Shown here piece after piece: positions 50,884-60,318 of a stretch of 64,000 bases of DNA. A program made the position numbers and the translations under genes. The DNA is from Novosphingobium sp. UBA6272 (lineage in GTDB: Bacteria; Pseudomonadota; Alphaproteobacteria; Sphingomonadales; Sphingomonadaceae): NCBI RefSeq assembly GCF_002440635.1, contig NZ_DJUW01000028.1:1-64000 (forward strand). The letters run 5' to 3'. The number at the start of each line of letters is the position of its first letter. The stretch's first letter is position 1. Below the pieces are notes generated by a model. It was given only the letters and a program-made list of their open reading frames with translations. It made no database searches and had not been told where the DNA came from.

Positions 50884-51489
50884 ATGACATCGCAACCTGC
50901 TTTCCGAAGGGCCGAACCCGACGAACGCCGCGCCAGCCTGATCGAGGCTTGCGCGCGGGTGCTGGCGCGCGAGGGCGCGGCCGGGGCCAGCGTGCGGGCA
51001 ATTGCAGTGGAGGCCGGGGTCTCGCCGGGGCTGATCGGGCACTATTTCGGCGGGGTCGATGCGCTGATCGCCGCGACCTATGCCCATGTCGAAGCGCGGG
51101 TGGCCGATGCGCTGGACCAGGCGGTCAGCGCGGCGGGAGACGATCCCCGGGCCCGGCTGGACGCCTATGTCAGCGCCAGCCTGCTTCCGCCGATTGCCGA
51201 TAGCGAACTGCTCTCAACCTGGATCGCGTTCTGGAGCCTGGTCCGTGCCCGGCCTGAGATCGCCGGTCTGCATGACGAACAGTACGGCCGGTTCCGCGCC
51301 GGGCTCGAGGCTCTGTTGAGTGCAAGCGGCGTGCCCGCCGAGAACCTGCGCCGCATCGCGATCGCGGTCACCGCTCTGGTCGACGGACTGTGGCTGGAAC
51401 TGTGCCTTTCGCCCCGGACTTTCGCCGAGGGCGAGGCCGCCGCGATCGCCCGCAGCGGCCTTGCCGCGCTTATTTCGACAGTTCGGTGA
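50884..51489 (+). CDS. TetR-family transcriptional regulator (BetI-like)
   Basis: 201-residue repressor. The helix-turn-helix lies in ASVRAIAVEAGVSPGLIGHY (about residues 37-56), with BetI-like FGGVDALIAATY after it. The C-terminal ligand domain is helical; FWSLVRARPEIAGLHDEQY recalls BetI-type proteins. The ATG at 50884 lies next to the palindrome. It probably represses itself and the Rieske oxygenase. The 3' end overlaps the convergent M20 gene by 20 bp. Confidence 0.9.
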   Translation: MTSQPAFRRAEPDERRASLIEACARVLAREGAAGASVRAIAVEAGVSPGLIGHYFGGVDALIAATYAHVEARVADALDQAVSAAGDDPRARLDAYVSASLLPPIADSELLSTWIAFWSLVRARPEIAGLHDEQYGRFRAGLEALLSASGVPAENLRRIAIAVTALVDGLWLELCLSPRTFAEGEAAAIARSGLAALISTVR

Positions 51490-52894
51490 ACAGGATCAGG
51501 AAGTAGTTGACCCCCGGCTTGATGTTCGACAGCCGGACCCGCTCGTTAAGGCCGTGCGCGAAGTCTTCCGAATCCTTGCTGAAGGTCGGGCTGGCGCCAT
51601 AGCTCGGCACACCCAGCGCGCGGTACCACATCGAATCCGATGCGCCCGAAGCCTGGCTGGGAAACACCGGCACGCCGGGATAGACCAGCTTCATCGCCTT
51701 TTCGACTGCACCGCCGAAATCGGCCCGCATCGGCGAGGCCGGCGACGAGATCGAATCTTCGCCGCTGATCGCGGTGACCTTGACCTCGGGCATGCCGATC
51801 ACCCGTTCCAGTTCCGCGCGGATTTCTTCGCGGCTGTGTCCGGGGAAGACGCGGCAGTTGACGTTGGCGGTAACGCGCTGCGGCAAAGCGTTCTGGGCGT
51901 GGCCGCCGTGGATCATGGTCGGAACGCAGGTGGTGCCGATCTTGCCGACATAGGTCGGACTGGCGCGCAGGGTGGCCGTCGCTGCCTCGTCGTTCGGATT
52001 GGCGGCAAAGGCACGCATCGCCGCCGCCAGCCGGGCATCGCCCTCGAACTGTGCCGCCTTTTCGAAATAGGCCTTGGTCAGCGGGCTCAGTTCGGGCTTG
52101 AAGTGATAAGCGCCGACCTTGCTCAGGGCCGCCGAAAGCTGGACGATGGCATTCTCGGGCCGTGGGGCTGAGCTGTGCCCGCCGGGGTTGGTCACCTCAA
52201 GCTGGTAGTCGTCATAGGTCTTCTCGGCACCCTGCCAGGTCCAGTAAAGCGGCTTGCCGCTCGCCTCGTCATAGGTGCCGCCGCCGCCGTCGATGTTAAT
52301 CACCATTTCGGCATGCTTGAGCCGCTCGGCGATAATCCGGCCGGTCTTCATCGTGGTTTCTTCGTCGCCCGAGAACTGCAGGATGATGGTCCGCTTGGGC
52401 CGATAGCCCTGGCGGCGCAGCTCGATCAGGCTGGCGGTGGCCAGCGCCGCGTCGAACTTCATGTCGCTGGCCCCGCGGCCGTAGAGAATCCCGTCCTCGA
52501 CCACCGGGGTGAAGGGATCGCGGGTCCAGTCCTTGGGGTCGGCCTCGACCACGTCCATGTGGCCGGAAATGACCAGCGGCTTGAGGCTGGGATCGCTGCC
52601 CGGCCAGGTCGCGATCATGTAGGCGGTGTCCTCCATCGCCGCGATCTCTACCTCACCGGCCTGCCAGCCGCCCGCAACCAGCGCATCCTTGACCACGCCC
52701 AGCGCCTTGTCGGTCTGGTTTCCGGGGCCGCGCACCGAACGGATCGCGATCATCCGCTTGGCCAGATCGAGGGTCTGCGTCTCTGCCTCGGGATGGCTGG
52801 CCAGCTTGAGCAGGCCGCCAGACCGGGCGGAAAGCTGCGGACCGGCCAGCAGGGCAAGAGCGGAAACGGCAAGGACAAGGGCAGTACGACGCAT
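51470..52894 (-). CDS. Exported M20-family metallopeptidase
   Basis: 474-residue di-zinc peptidase with signal peptide (about 1-23). ISGHMDVVEAD holds the first zinc His and Asp, GRGASDMKFD the bridging Asp, GDEETTMKTG the catalytic Glu pair, and the lid/dimerisation domain spans about 220-360. The final zinc His is in DFAHGLNERV. It resembles carboxypeptidase Ss1/CNDP-like M20 members of the periplasm. GGAGA stands 8 bases before the ATG. Confidence 0.9.
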   Translation of the reverse strand: MRRTALVLAVSALALLAGPQLSARSGGLLKLASHPEAETQTLDLAKRMIAIRSVRGPGNQTDKALGVVKDALVAGGWQAGEVEIAAMEDTAYMIATWPGSDPSLKPLVISGHMDVVEADPKDWTRDPFTPVVEDGILYGRGASDMKFDAALATASLIELRRQGYRPKRTIILQFSGDEETTMKTGRIIAERLKHAEMVINIDGGGGTYDEASGKPLYWTWQGAEKTYDDYQLEVTNPGGHSSAPRPENAIVQLSAALSKVGAYHFKPELSPLTKAYFEKAAQFEGDARLAAAMRAFAANPNDEAATATLRASPTYVGKIGTTCVPTMIHGGHAQNALPQRVTANVNCRVFPGHSREEIRAELERVIGMPEVKVTAISGEDSISSPASPMRADFGGAVEKAMKLVYPGVPVFPSQASGASDSMWYRALGVPSYGASPTFSKDSEDFAHGLNERVRLSNIKPGVNYFLILFTELSK

Positions 52895-53021
52895 CGGGCG
52901 AATCTCCTTCGGACCTTCCTCTAGCCCATCCCCAGCGGAAAACGAGTCAGACAAGGCTAGCGAGATCTTAACCTTGTTCCGGTTAGTTCGCAGGGTTTGA
53001 AATCCCTGGGGGCGCACAGGA

Positions 53022-55394
53022 ATGGTCAGCAAACAGGCAGCTCTGCGGGCCGCCGTTCCTGTGGAATTGCAGGACTGGGTCGATAATCGGCTGATCAGTG
53101 CGCACGTCCGCATTGTCCGCGCGCTTGCGCTGGGCACGATTTTCAACGCCGCAGCGATCATCCTGGGCCTGCTGGGGCAGCTGCCCGGCGGGCTGCTGGC
53201 GCTGTTCGGCAGTTCGACCGTCGCCGCCTGTCTGCACCGTCTGTGGCTCGCCGAAGGGATCGAGCGCGGCCGCCGCCGCCGCAATACCGTAAAGATCCTG
53301 CGCGCCTTCTGGCTCAATTCATTGTGGCTCGGCCTGACGATCGGGGTGGCGATGGGACACTGGTTCCCGATGCTTTCGCCCAGTGGTCAGGTGCTGCTGG
53401 CAACGGGCGGGATCGTGCAGATAGCCGCCGCAGCCTACATGGTGCGTACTCTTGTCGGCAGCGCGACCATCTATATCGCGCTTCAGGCGGCTGGTCTGTC
53501 GGTCGGACTGCTGCGGATTGGCGATTTCGGAGCCTTTGCTACAACCGCGATCCTGCTGGTCGCCAGTGGCCTGCTAATCCGCATGACCCATACCGCGCGC
53601 GACCTGTTCGTTACCCGCATTCTGTCTGACCGCGAGCTCGCTGCGAGCAGCCGCACGGTCAAGCTGCTGCTCAACGAGTACGAGGAAAACGGCTCTGACT
53701 GGCTGTTCGAGCTTGATCGCAACGGCAGGCTGACCGGCGTCAGCAAGCGCTTTGCAGAAGCTGCCGGCGGCACTGTTACCGCGCTGGAAGGATTAAGCTT
53801 CGTCTCGCTGTTCACCCCCGACGGTTCGCGCAGTGCACTGGCCGAGGCTATTACCGACCGGCGTCCGCTGCGCTCGATGGTGGTTTCGATCGATGGGCTG
53901 GGCAATGGCGCAACGCGGTGGTGGTCGATCAGCGGCAGGCCTTGCCGGGCTGGCGAGAACTCGGCCTATCGCGGGGTGATTTCCGACATCACCGACCGCC
54001 GCCTGGCCGAGGACCGGGTTCAGCGCATGGCGCACTTCGACGCGCTGACCGGCCTGCCCAATCGCGCGCTGTTTGACAAATCGCTGACCAACCTGCTTCA
54101 GACCCGCCGTCCCGAAGAACATGTCGCGCTGCTGCTGTTCGATGTCGATCACTTCAAGTCGATCAACGACATGCACGGCCACCCGCTGGGCGATGCCTTC
54201 CTGCGCCGGATCGGCGACAAGACCGCCAGCCTGATCGAGGCCAGCGGCCTCGGGGGCAGCCAGCCATTGCTCGCGCGGCTTGGCGGTGATGAATTCGCCG
54301 TGGTCGTCTGCGGCGCCGATGCCTGTGACCATGCCGTCCGGCTGGCCGAGCTGCTGCTGGTCGGGCTGGCCGAACCGGTCGAGGTGGATGGGCACGAACT
54401 GCACAGCGGCGTCAGTATCGGCATCGCGCTCGCCCCGTTCCATTCGGAAACGAAGGAGCAGCTGCAATCCTACGCCGATATCGCGCTCAATGCCGCCAAG
54501 GCCAATGGCCGCGGAGATTGGGAGATGTTCGAGCCCGGGATGGATGCCCAGTTGCACGAACGGCACAGCCTGGCGCGCGACCTGCGCCATGCAGTAGGGC
54601 GCGGTGAACTGCGTCTGTTCATCCAGCCGTTGGTCGATGTCGCCAGCGAAACGATGACCGGTTACGAAGCCTTGCTGCGCTGGCAGCATCCCGAACGCGG
54701 GATGATCGCGCCCGACAACTTCATCCCGATCGCCGAGGAAACCGGGCTGATCGTGCCGATTGGCGAATGGGTAGTCCGCAGCGCGCTGGCCGAAGCCGCG
54801 CAGTGGAGCGGCAACGAGACCATCGCGATCAACCTTTCGCCGGTCCAGATCGAGAGCCCCGGCCTTATGCCGATGGTGATCAACGCCCTGGCCGAAAGCG
54901 GGATCGATCCGGCCCGGGTTGAATTCGAAATTACCGAGGGCGTGCTGCTCAGCAATTCGGAAGCCAATCTCGAAGTGCTGAAGCGCCTGCAATCGCTCGG
55001 CGTGAAGATCGCGCTCGACGATTTCGGGACCGGCTATGCCTCGCTCAACTATCTGCTGACCTTCCCGTTCGACAAGATCAAGATCGACCGCCGGTTCATT
55101 TCCGAACTGGCCACCCGCGAGGAATCGCGGGCGATCGTCAGCGCGGTGATCGCGCTCGCCAACCAGCTTGGCATGTGCACCCTGGCCGAAGGGGTGGAAG
55201 AACGCGTGCAGCTTGACCAGCTGCGCGAGGACGGCTGCCGGATGGTTCAGGGCTGGCTGTTCGGCAAGGCCCTGCCTAGCGAGGAATATCATCCCCGCCC
55301 GGTCCGCCCGGTCCAGCGCGGCCGTCCGGCCCGGGTTGCCGGGGCCCGGACCCGCCACGCCTTACAGACGTATTCACGCGCCAGCGGGGGCTGA
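53022..55394 (+). CDS. GGDEF-EAL protein (cyclic-di-GMP turnover)
   Basis: 790-residue membrane protein. Five or six hydrophobic segments occupy about residues 35-195, a PAS-like domain about 225-325, GGDEF about 330-500 and EAL about 515-760. The active-site motif RLGGDEFAVV is intact. The EAL domain has YEALLRW, NFIPIAEE, DDFGTGYAS, KIDRRF and LAEGVE, so both cyclase and phosphodiesterase may work. The C-terminal Arg-rich tail is disordered. It is monocistronic and divergent from the M20 gene. Confidence 0.95.
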   Translation: MVSKQAALRAAVPVELQDWVDNRLISAHVRIVRALALGTIFNAAAIILGLLGQLPGGLLALFGSSTVAACLHRLWLAEGIERGRRRRNTVKILRAFWLNSLWLGLTIGVAMGHWFPMLSPSGQVLLATGGIVQIAAAAYMVRTLVGSATIYIALQAAGLSVGLLRIGDFGAFATTAILLVASGLLIRMTHTARDLFVTRILSDRELAASSRTVKLLLNEYEENGSDWLFELDRNGRLTGVSKRFAEAAGGTVTALEGLSFVSLFTPDGSRSALAEAITDRRPLRSMVVSIDGLGNGATRWWSISGRPCRAGENSAYRGVISDITDRRLAEDRVQRMAHFDALTGLPNRALFDKSLTNLLQTRRPEEHVALLLFDVDHFKSINDMHGHPLGDAFLRRIGDKTASLIEASGLGGSQPLLARLGGDEFAVVVCGADACDHAVRLAELLLVGLAEPVEVDGHELHSGVSIGIALAPFHSETKEQLQSYADIALNAAKANGRGDWEMFEPGMDAQLHERHSLARDLRHAVGRGELRLFIQPLVDVASETMTGYEALLRWQHPERGMIAPDNFIPIAEETGLIVPIGEWVVRSALAEAAQWSGNETIAINLSPVQIESPGLMPMVINALAESGIDPARVEFEITEGVLLSNSEANLEVLKRLQSLGVKIALDDFGTGYASLNYLLTFPFDKIKIDRRFISELATREESRAIVSAVIALANQLGMCTLAEGVEERVQLDQLREDGCRMVQGWLFGKALPSEEYHPRPVRPVQRGRPARVAGARTRHALQTYSRASGG

Positions 55395-55486
55395 GCGATC
55401 CTGCCCGGTCTGGCGCCGCCGTCCACCGGCTGCTAACCCGCCGCTTGCTTTCCGCCGCCTGACCGGCGGAGGCAAGAGGATATGCC

Positions 55487-56926
55487 ATGAGCTTTACCGC
55501 AGACCGATTGCTGCTGTTCGGCGCGACCGGAGACCTGGCCCAGCGAATGCTGCTGCCTTCGCTGTGCGCACTCCATGCCGATAAACTGGTGGCCGAGGAT
55601 CTGGAGATCGTTGGCACCGCGCGCCAGCCGCTCGACGATGCCGGCTATCGTAACTTCGCGCGCGAGGCGCTGGAAAAGTTCATGCCGGCCGAACGCCGCG
55701 GCGGCATGGCCACTTTCCTCAACCGGCTGCGCTACCAACCGCTCGATGCCAACGACATGGCCGGTTATGAAGCCCTGGCGGCCAAGGTCGGGACCCCCAA
55801 GCAGGGGCTGGCGATCTTCCTTTCGACCGCGCCCAGCCTGTTCGAGCCGACCATCGCCGGGCTTTCGCGCGGCGGCCTGACCGGCGAAAATGTTCGCATC
55901 GGCCTGGAAAAGCCGCTCGGCACTTGCCTTGAATCGAGCCGCGAGATCAACGACGCGGTGGCGCGAGCTTTCCCGGAGGACCGCACCTTCCGGATCGACC
56001 ATTACCTGGGCAAGGAAACGGTCCAGAACCTGCTCGCCCTGCGTTTTGCCAACATCCTGTTCGAGCCGCTGTGGAACGCCGCCCATATCGATCACGTCCA
56101 GATCACGGTTGCAGAAACAGTCGGACTCGAAGGCCGCGTCGGGTTCTACGACGGCGCCGGCGCACTGCGCGACATGGTCCAGAACCACATGCTGCAACTG
56201 CTGGCGTTGGTCGCGATGGAACCTCCGGCCAATTTCGACGCGACCGCGATCCGCGACGAAAAGGTCAAGGTGCTGCGCACCCTGCGCCTGATCGCGCCGG
56301 ATGAGACCGTGACCGGCCAATACCGCGCCGGGGCGATCGGCGGCCAGCCGGTGCCGGGCTATGATGACGAACTGGGCAAGGACAGCGACACTGAAACTTT
56401 CGTCGCGATAAAGGCCCATCTCGATAACTGGCGCTGGAAGGGCGTGCCCTTCTACCTGCGCACCGGCAAGCGCATGCCCGAACGCAAGACCGAAATCGTC
56501 GTCCAGTTCCGCCACGTGCCGCACTCGATCTTTGCCGGAAAGGGCGCGCTGACCGTGCCCAACCGGCTGGTGATCGGGATCCAGCCGCAAGAGAACATTA
56601 CCCTCTCGCTGATGGCCAAGGTCCCCGGGCTTGACCGCGAGGGAATCCGCCTGCGCGAGGTCCCCCTCGATATCGCCATGGCCGATGCCTTTGCCGGGCC
56701 GATGAAGCGGATCGCCTATGAGCGGCTGCTGCTCGACCTGATTGAAGGCGACCAGACCCTGTTCGTTCGCCGCGACGAGGTGGAAGCGCAGTGGGACTGG
56801 ATCGACGGCATCCGCGCCAGCTGGGCAACGCATGGGCTGCGGCCGAAGAACTATACCGCCGGCACCTGGGGACCCAGCGCCGCGATTGCCCTGACCGAAC
56901 GCGATGGGGTTCACTGGCATGAGTAA
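55487..56926 (+). CDS. zwf: Glucose-6-phosphate 1-dehydrogenase
   Basis: 479-residue enzyme oxidising glucose-6-phosphate to 6-phosphogluconolactone, the entry of the Entner-Doudoroff and pentose-phosphate routes. The NADP motif LFGATGDLAQRMLLP is at residue 9, the substrate site RIDHYLGKETVQN near 165 holds the catalytic His/Lys pair, and FYDGAGALRDMVQNH follows. AGAGGA lies upstream of the ATG. First gene of the zwf-edd-glk-eda-ppc row; edd overlaps it by 8 bp. Confidence 0.96.
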   Translation: MSFTADRLLLFGATGDLAQRMLLPSLCALHADKLVAEDLEIVGTARQPLDDAGYRNFAREALEKFMPAERRGGMATFLNRLRYQPLDANDMAGYEALAAKVGTPKQGLAIFLSTAPSLFEPTIAGLSRGGLTGENVRIGLEKPLGTCLESSREINDAVARAFPEDRTFRIDHYLGKETVQNLLALRFANILFEPLWNAAHIDHVQITVAETVGLEGRVGFYDGAGALRDMVQNHMLQLLALVAMEPPANFDATAIRDEKVKVLRTLRLIAPDETVTGQYRAGAIGGQPVPGYDDELGKDSDTETFVAIKAHLDNWRWKGVPFYLRTGKRMPERKTEIVVQFRHVPHSIFAGKGALTVPNRLVIGIQPQENITLSLMAKVPGLDREGIRLREVPLDIAMADAFAGPMKRIAYERLLLDLIEGDQTLFVRRDEVEAQWDWIDGIRASWATHGLRPKNYTAGTWGPSAAIALTERDGVHWHE

Positions 56927-58733
56927 GCTTCACCCTACCATCGAGCGCGTCACCCAGCGGATTATCGACAAGTCGAAGGACAGCCGCCGCCGCTATCTCG
57001 AGCTGATGGACGCCGAGGCGGAGCGGTTCCCCAACCGCAACGCGCTGTCCTGCTCCAACCTGGCCCATGGCTTTGCCGCCGCGCTGGAAGACAAGGGCGC
57101 GATCAAGAGCGGACGCGGGGCCAACCTGGCGATCGTCACCGCCTACAACGACATGCTTTCGGCGCATCAGCCCTATGCCCGCTATCCCGAAGCAATGAAG
57201 ATCTATGCCCGCGAAGTCGGCGCCACCGCGCAGGTCGCGGGCGGCACGCCGGCGATGTGCGACGGGGTTACCCAGGGCCAGGACGGGATGGAGCTGAGCC
57301 TGTTCAGCCGTGACGTGATCGCGCTGTCCACCGCCGTCGCGATGAGCCACGCGATGTTCGACGGCATGGCGCTGCTGGGGATCTGCGACAAGATCGTCCC
57401 CGGCCTGGTGGTCGGCGCGCTGCGGTTCGGCTATCTGCCGGCGATTTTCGTGCCTTCCGGGCCGATGCCCTCAGGGCTCGCCAACAAGGAAAAGCAGAAG
57501 GTCCGCCAGCTCTATGCTGAGGGCAAGGCCACCCGCGCCGACCTGCTGGAAAGCGAAAGCGCCAGCTATCACTCGCCCGGTACCTGCACCTTCTATGGTA
57601 CCGCCAATTCGAACCAGATGATGATGGAGCTGATGGGGCTGCATGTGCCCGGCGCGGCCTTCGTCCCGCCGAACACGCCGCTCCGTTCCGCCCTGACCCG
57701 CAAGGCCGTGCACCGTTTGGCCGAGATCGGCCGCGAAGGCGGCGACTATCGTCCGATGGCGCGGGTGGTCGATGAGAAGGCGATCGTCAACGCCGCGGTA
57801 GGCCTGCTCGCCACCGGCGGTTCGACCAACCATGCGATCCATATCCCCGCCATGGCCCGGGCGGCCGGGATCAAGCTGGACTGGCGGGACCTCGACGAGC
57901 TCAGCGCGGCGGTGCCGCTGATCGCCCGGGTCTATCCCAACGGCGCGGCCGACGTGAACCATTTCCATGCCGCCGGCGGGATGGGCTATGTAATCCGCGA
58001 ATTGCTGGATGCCGGCCTCGCCCATGGCGATGTGCTGACCGTGGCCGAGCGCGGCATGGCCGCTTATGCCGAGGAGCCGATGCTGGATGGCGAGGCGCTG
58101 GCCTGGCGTCCGGCCCCGGCCGCCAGCCTCGACGCTACGATCCTCGCCCCTGTCGCCGCCCCGTTTCACCCCGACGGCGGCATGCGGCTGGTTGAGGGCA
58201 ACCTGGGCCGCGGAACTTTCAAGACCAGCGCGGTCGAGCCTTCGCGTTACACGATCGAGGCCCCGGCCCGCGTGTTCGACAGCCAGGAAGCGGTCCAGGC
58301 CGCGTTCAAGGCCGGTGAGTTGAACCGCGACGTGATTGTGGTCGTGCGCTTCCAGGGGCCGCGCGCCAACGGCATGCCCGAGCTGCACAAGCTGACCCCG
58401 CCGCTGGGGGTCCTGCAGGACAAGGGCTTCAAGGTTGCGTTGGTCACCGATGGCCGGATGAGCGGGGCCAGCGGCAAGGTCCCCGCCGCGATCCACGTCA
58501 CCCCGGAGGCGCTGGGCGGCGGTCCGCTGGCCATGGTGCAGGATGGCGACGTGATCCGGCTCTGCGCCGAGAGCGGCAGCCTTGAAGTGCTGGCCGATCT
58601 TTCAGGCCGCAGCGCCGCGAGCCGGACCGAAGGCATGCAGGGCATGGGCCGCGAGCTGTTCGCCTTCATGCGCCACCACGCTGACGGGGCGGAGCAAGGC
58701 GGGTCGGCGATGCTGGCGGAGGCGGGGCTGTGA
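56919..58733 (+). CDS. edd: Phosphogluconate dehydratase
   Basis: 604-residue iron-sulfur dehydratase of the Entner-Doudoroff pathway, converting 6-phosphogluconate to KDPG. The cluster cysteines lie in PAMCDGVTQG, LLGICDKIVPG and GTCTFYGTANS. The IlvD/Edd signature GPRANGMPELHKLTP and GRMSGASGKVPAAIHVTPE are intact. ATG 56919 lies inside zwf; the glk start overlaps its stop by 4 bp. Confidence 0.96.
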   Translation: MSKLHPTIERVTQRIIDKSKDSRRRYLELMDAEAERFPNRNALSCSNLAHGFAAALEDKGAIKSGRGANLAIVTAYNDMLSAHQPYARYPEAMKIYAREVGATAQVAGGTPAMCDGVTQGQDGMELSLFSRDVIALSTAVAMSHAMFDGMALLGICDKIVPGLVVGALRFGYLPAIFVPSGPMPSGLANKEKQKVRQLYAEGKATRADLLESESASYHSPGTCTFYGTANSNQMMMELMGLHVPGAAFVPPNTPLRSALTRKAVHRLAEIGREGGDYRPMARVVDEKAIVNAAVGLLATGGSTNHAIHIPAMARAAGIKLDWRDLDELSAAVPLIARVYPNGAADVNHFHAAGGMGYVIRELLDAGLAHGDVLTVAERGMAAYAEEPMLDGEALAWRPAPAASLDATILAPVAAPFHPDGGMRLVEGNLGRGTFKTSAVEPSRYTIEAPARVFDSQEAVQAAFKAGELNRDVIVVVRFQGPRANGMPELHKLTPPLGVLQDKGFKVALVTDGRMSGASGKVPAAIHVTPEALGGGPLAMVQDGDVIRLCAESGSLEVLADLSGRSAASRTEGMQGMGRELFAFMRHHADGAEQGGSAMLAEAGL

Positions 58734-59707
58734 GCACGCGCCTCGTCACCGTCGATATCGGCGGGACCCATGCCCGTTTTGCCCTGGCCGAAGTGGCCGA
58801 CGATGGCGCAGTCACGCTGGGCGAGCCGGCGACACTCCACACCAAGGATCACGCCAGCTTCCAGACCGCGTGGGAGGACTTCGCGCGGATGCAAGGCGGC
58901 ACCCTGCCCGCCGCGGTATCGATCGCGATCGCCGGCCCGGTTGGCGGTGAGGTGATCCGCTTCACCAACAACCCATGGGTGATCCGCCCGGCGCTGATCC
59001 CGGAAAAGCTGGGCGCGCAGCGCTATACGGTGATAAACGATTTCGGCGCGGTTGGCCATGCGGTCGCCTGCGCCGGGGACGAGCATTTCGTCCACCTGGC
59101 CGGACCCGACACGGCGCTGCCAGCCGAAGGGACACTCTCGATTGTCGGCCCCGGGACCGGGCTGGGCGTTGCTCACGTCTGGCGCGACGGGCACGGGCAT
59201 TACCGGGTCCAGGCGACCGAAGGCGGGCATGTCGACTATGCTCCGCTCGACACCATCGAAGATGCGATCCTGGCCCGGCTACGCCAGCGCTATCGCCGGG
59301 TATCGGCCGAGCGGGTCGTCTCGGGTCCGGGACTGGTCGATATCTACGAAGCGCTCGCCCAGCTGGAAGGCCGCGCGATCCAGCCGCTCGACGACCGGAC
59401 GCTGTGGCAACTGGGGACCAGCGGGGAAGACAGTCTGGCTGCTGCCGCGGTCGACCGGTTCTGCCTCTCGCTCGGCTCTTTCGCCGGAGACATTGCTCTG
59501 GCTCAGGGTGCCAGCGGCGTGGTGATCGCCGGAGGCCTCGGCCTGCGGATCAAGGACACCTTGCTGCGCTCGGGCTTTGCCAACCGCTTTACCGCCAAGG
59601 GCCGGTTTGCCGAACTGATGGCCGGTCTTCCGGTCAAGCTGATCACCCATCCCCAGCCCGGCCTGTTTGGCGCGGCTGCCGCCTTTGCCAAGGAACACCT
59701 GTCATGA
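58730..59707 (+). CDS. glk: Glucokinase
   Basis: 325-residue ATP-dependent kinase of the bacterial Glk (non-ROK) family. The phosphate motif VDIGGTHARFAL is at residue 8, the sugar-binding NDFGAVGHAV near 102, and GPGTGLGVA and EGGHVDYAP follow. The start is GTG overlapping the edd stop (GTGA). It supplies glucose-6-phosphate to zwf in the same operon. Confidence 0.95.
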   Translation: MSTRLVTVDIGGTHARFALAEVADDGAVTLGEPATLHTKDHASFQTAWEDFARMQGGTLPAAVSIAIAGPVGGEVIRFTNNPWVIRPALIPEKLGAQRYTVINDFGAVGHAVACAGDEHFVHLAGPDTALPAEGTLSIVGPGTGLGVAHVWRDGHGHYRVQATEGGHVDYAPLDTIEDAILARLRQRYRRVSAERVVSGPGLVDIYEALAQLEGRAIQPLDDRTLWQLGTSGEDSLAAAAVDRFCLSLGSFAGDIALAQGASGVVIAGGLGLRIKDTLLRSGFANRFTAKGRFAELMAGLPVKLITHPQPGLFGAAAAFAKEHLS

Positions 59708-60318
59708 GCCCGATCGAGACCCTGATGCGCAAGGCGCCGGTCATTCCGGTACTGGTGATCGAAGATGTCGCCCATGCCGCGCCGATCGCCGAAGCCCTGG
59801 TCAAGGGCGGCCTTCCCGTTCTGGAAGTAACCCTGCGCACCGCCTCCGCGCTCGAGGTGATCCGCGAGATGAAGCAGGTGCCCGGCGCGATCGTCGGCGC
59901 GGGGACCGTGCTCAACGAATTCGCGCTCGAAGACGCGCTTGAGGCCGGCAGCGAGTTCATCGTCTCGCCGGGCCTGACCGAGAGCCTCGCCAAGGCGGCG
60001 ATTGCCTCGGGCACCGCTTTCCTGCCCGGCACCGCCACCTCGTCCGACATCATGCGCGGGCTTGATCTGGGGCTGGACCGATTCAAATTCTTCCCGGCCG
60101 AGGCCAATGGCGGGATCCCGGCACTGAAGGCGATCGCCGCGCCGTTCGGCATGGTCAAGTTCTGCCCGACCGGCGGGATAACCGCCGCGACCGCGCCGGA
60201 CTGGCTGGCGCTCGACGCCGTGCTGTGCTGCGGCGGCTCATGGCTGGTGCAAAAGGGCGCGCCCGATGTCGCGGCGATCGAAGCCGCAGCCCGGGCGGCC
60301 TCGGCATTCGGCCAATGA
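59704..60318 (+). CDS. eda: KDPG aldolase
   Basis: 204-residue class I aldolase cleaving KDPG to pyruvate and glyceraldehyde-3-phosphate. LEVTLRT holds the catalytic Glu, GAGTVLNE the phosphate loop, and the Schiff-base Lys is in FKFFPAE. TGGITAATAPDWL and CCGGSWLV are the C-terminal phosphate motifs. Overlaps glk and the next gene by 4 bp each. Confidence 0.96.
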   Translation: MSPIETLMRKAPVIPVLVIEDVAHAAPIAEALVKGGLPVLEVTLRTASALEVIREMKQVPGAIVGAGTVLNEFALEDALEAGSEFIVSPGLTESLAKAAIASGTAFLPGTATSSDIMRGLDLGLDRFKFFPAEANGGIPALKAIAAPFGMVKFCPTGGITAATAPDWLALDAVLCCGGSWLVQKGAPDVAAIEAAARAASAFGQ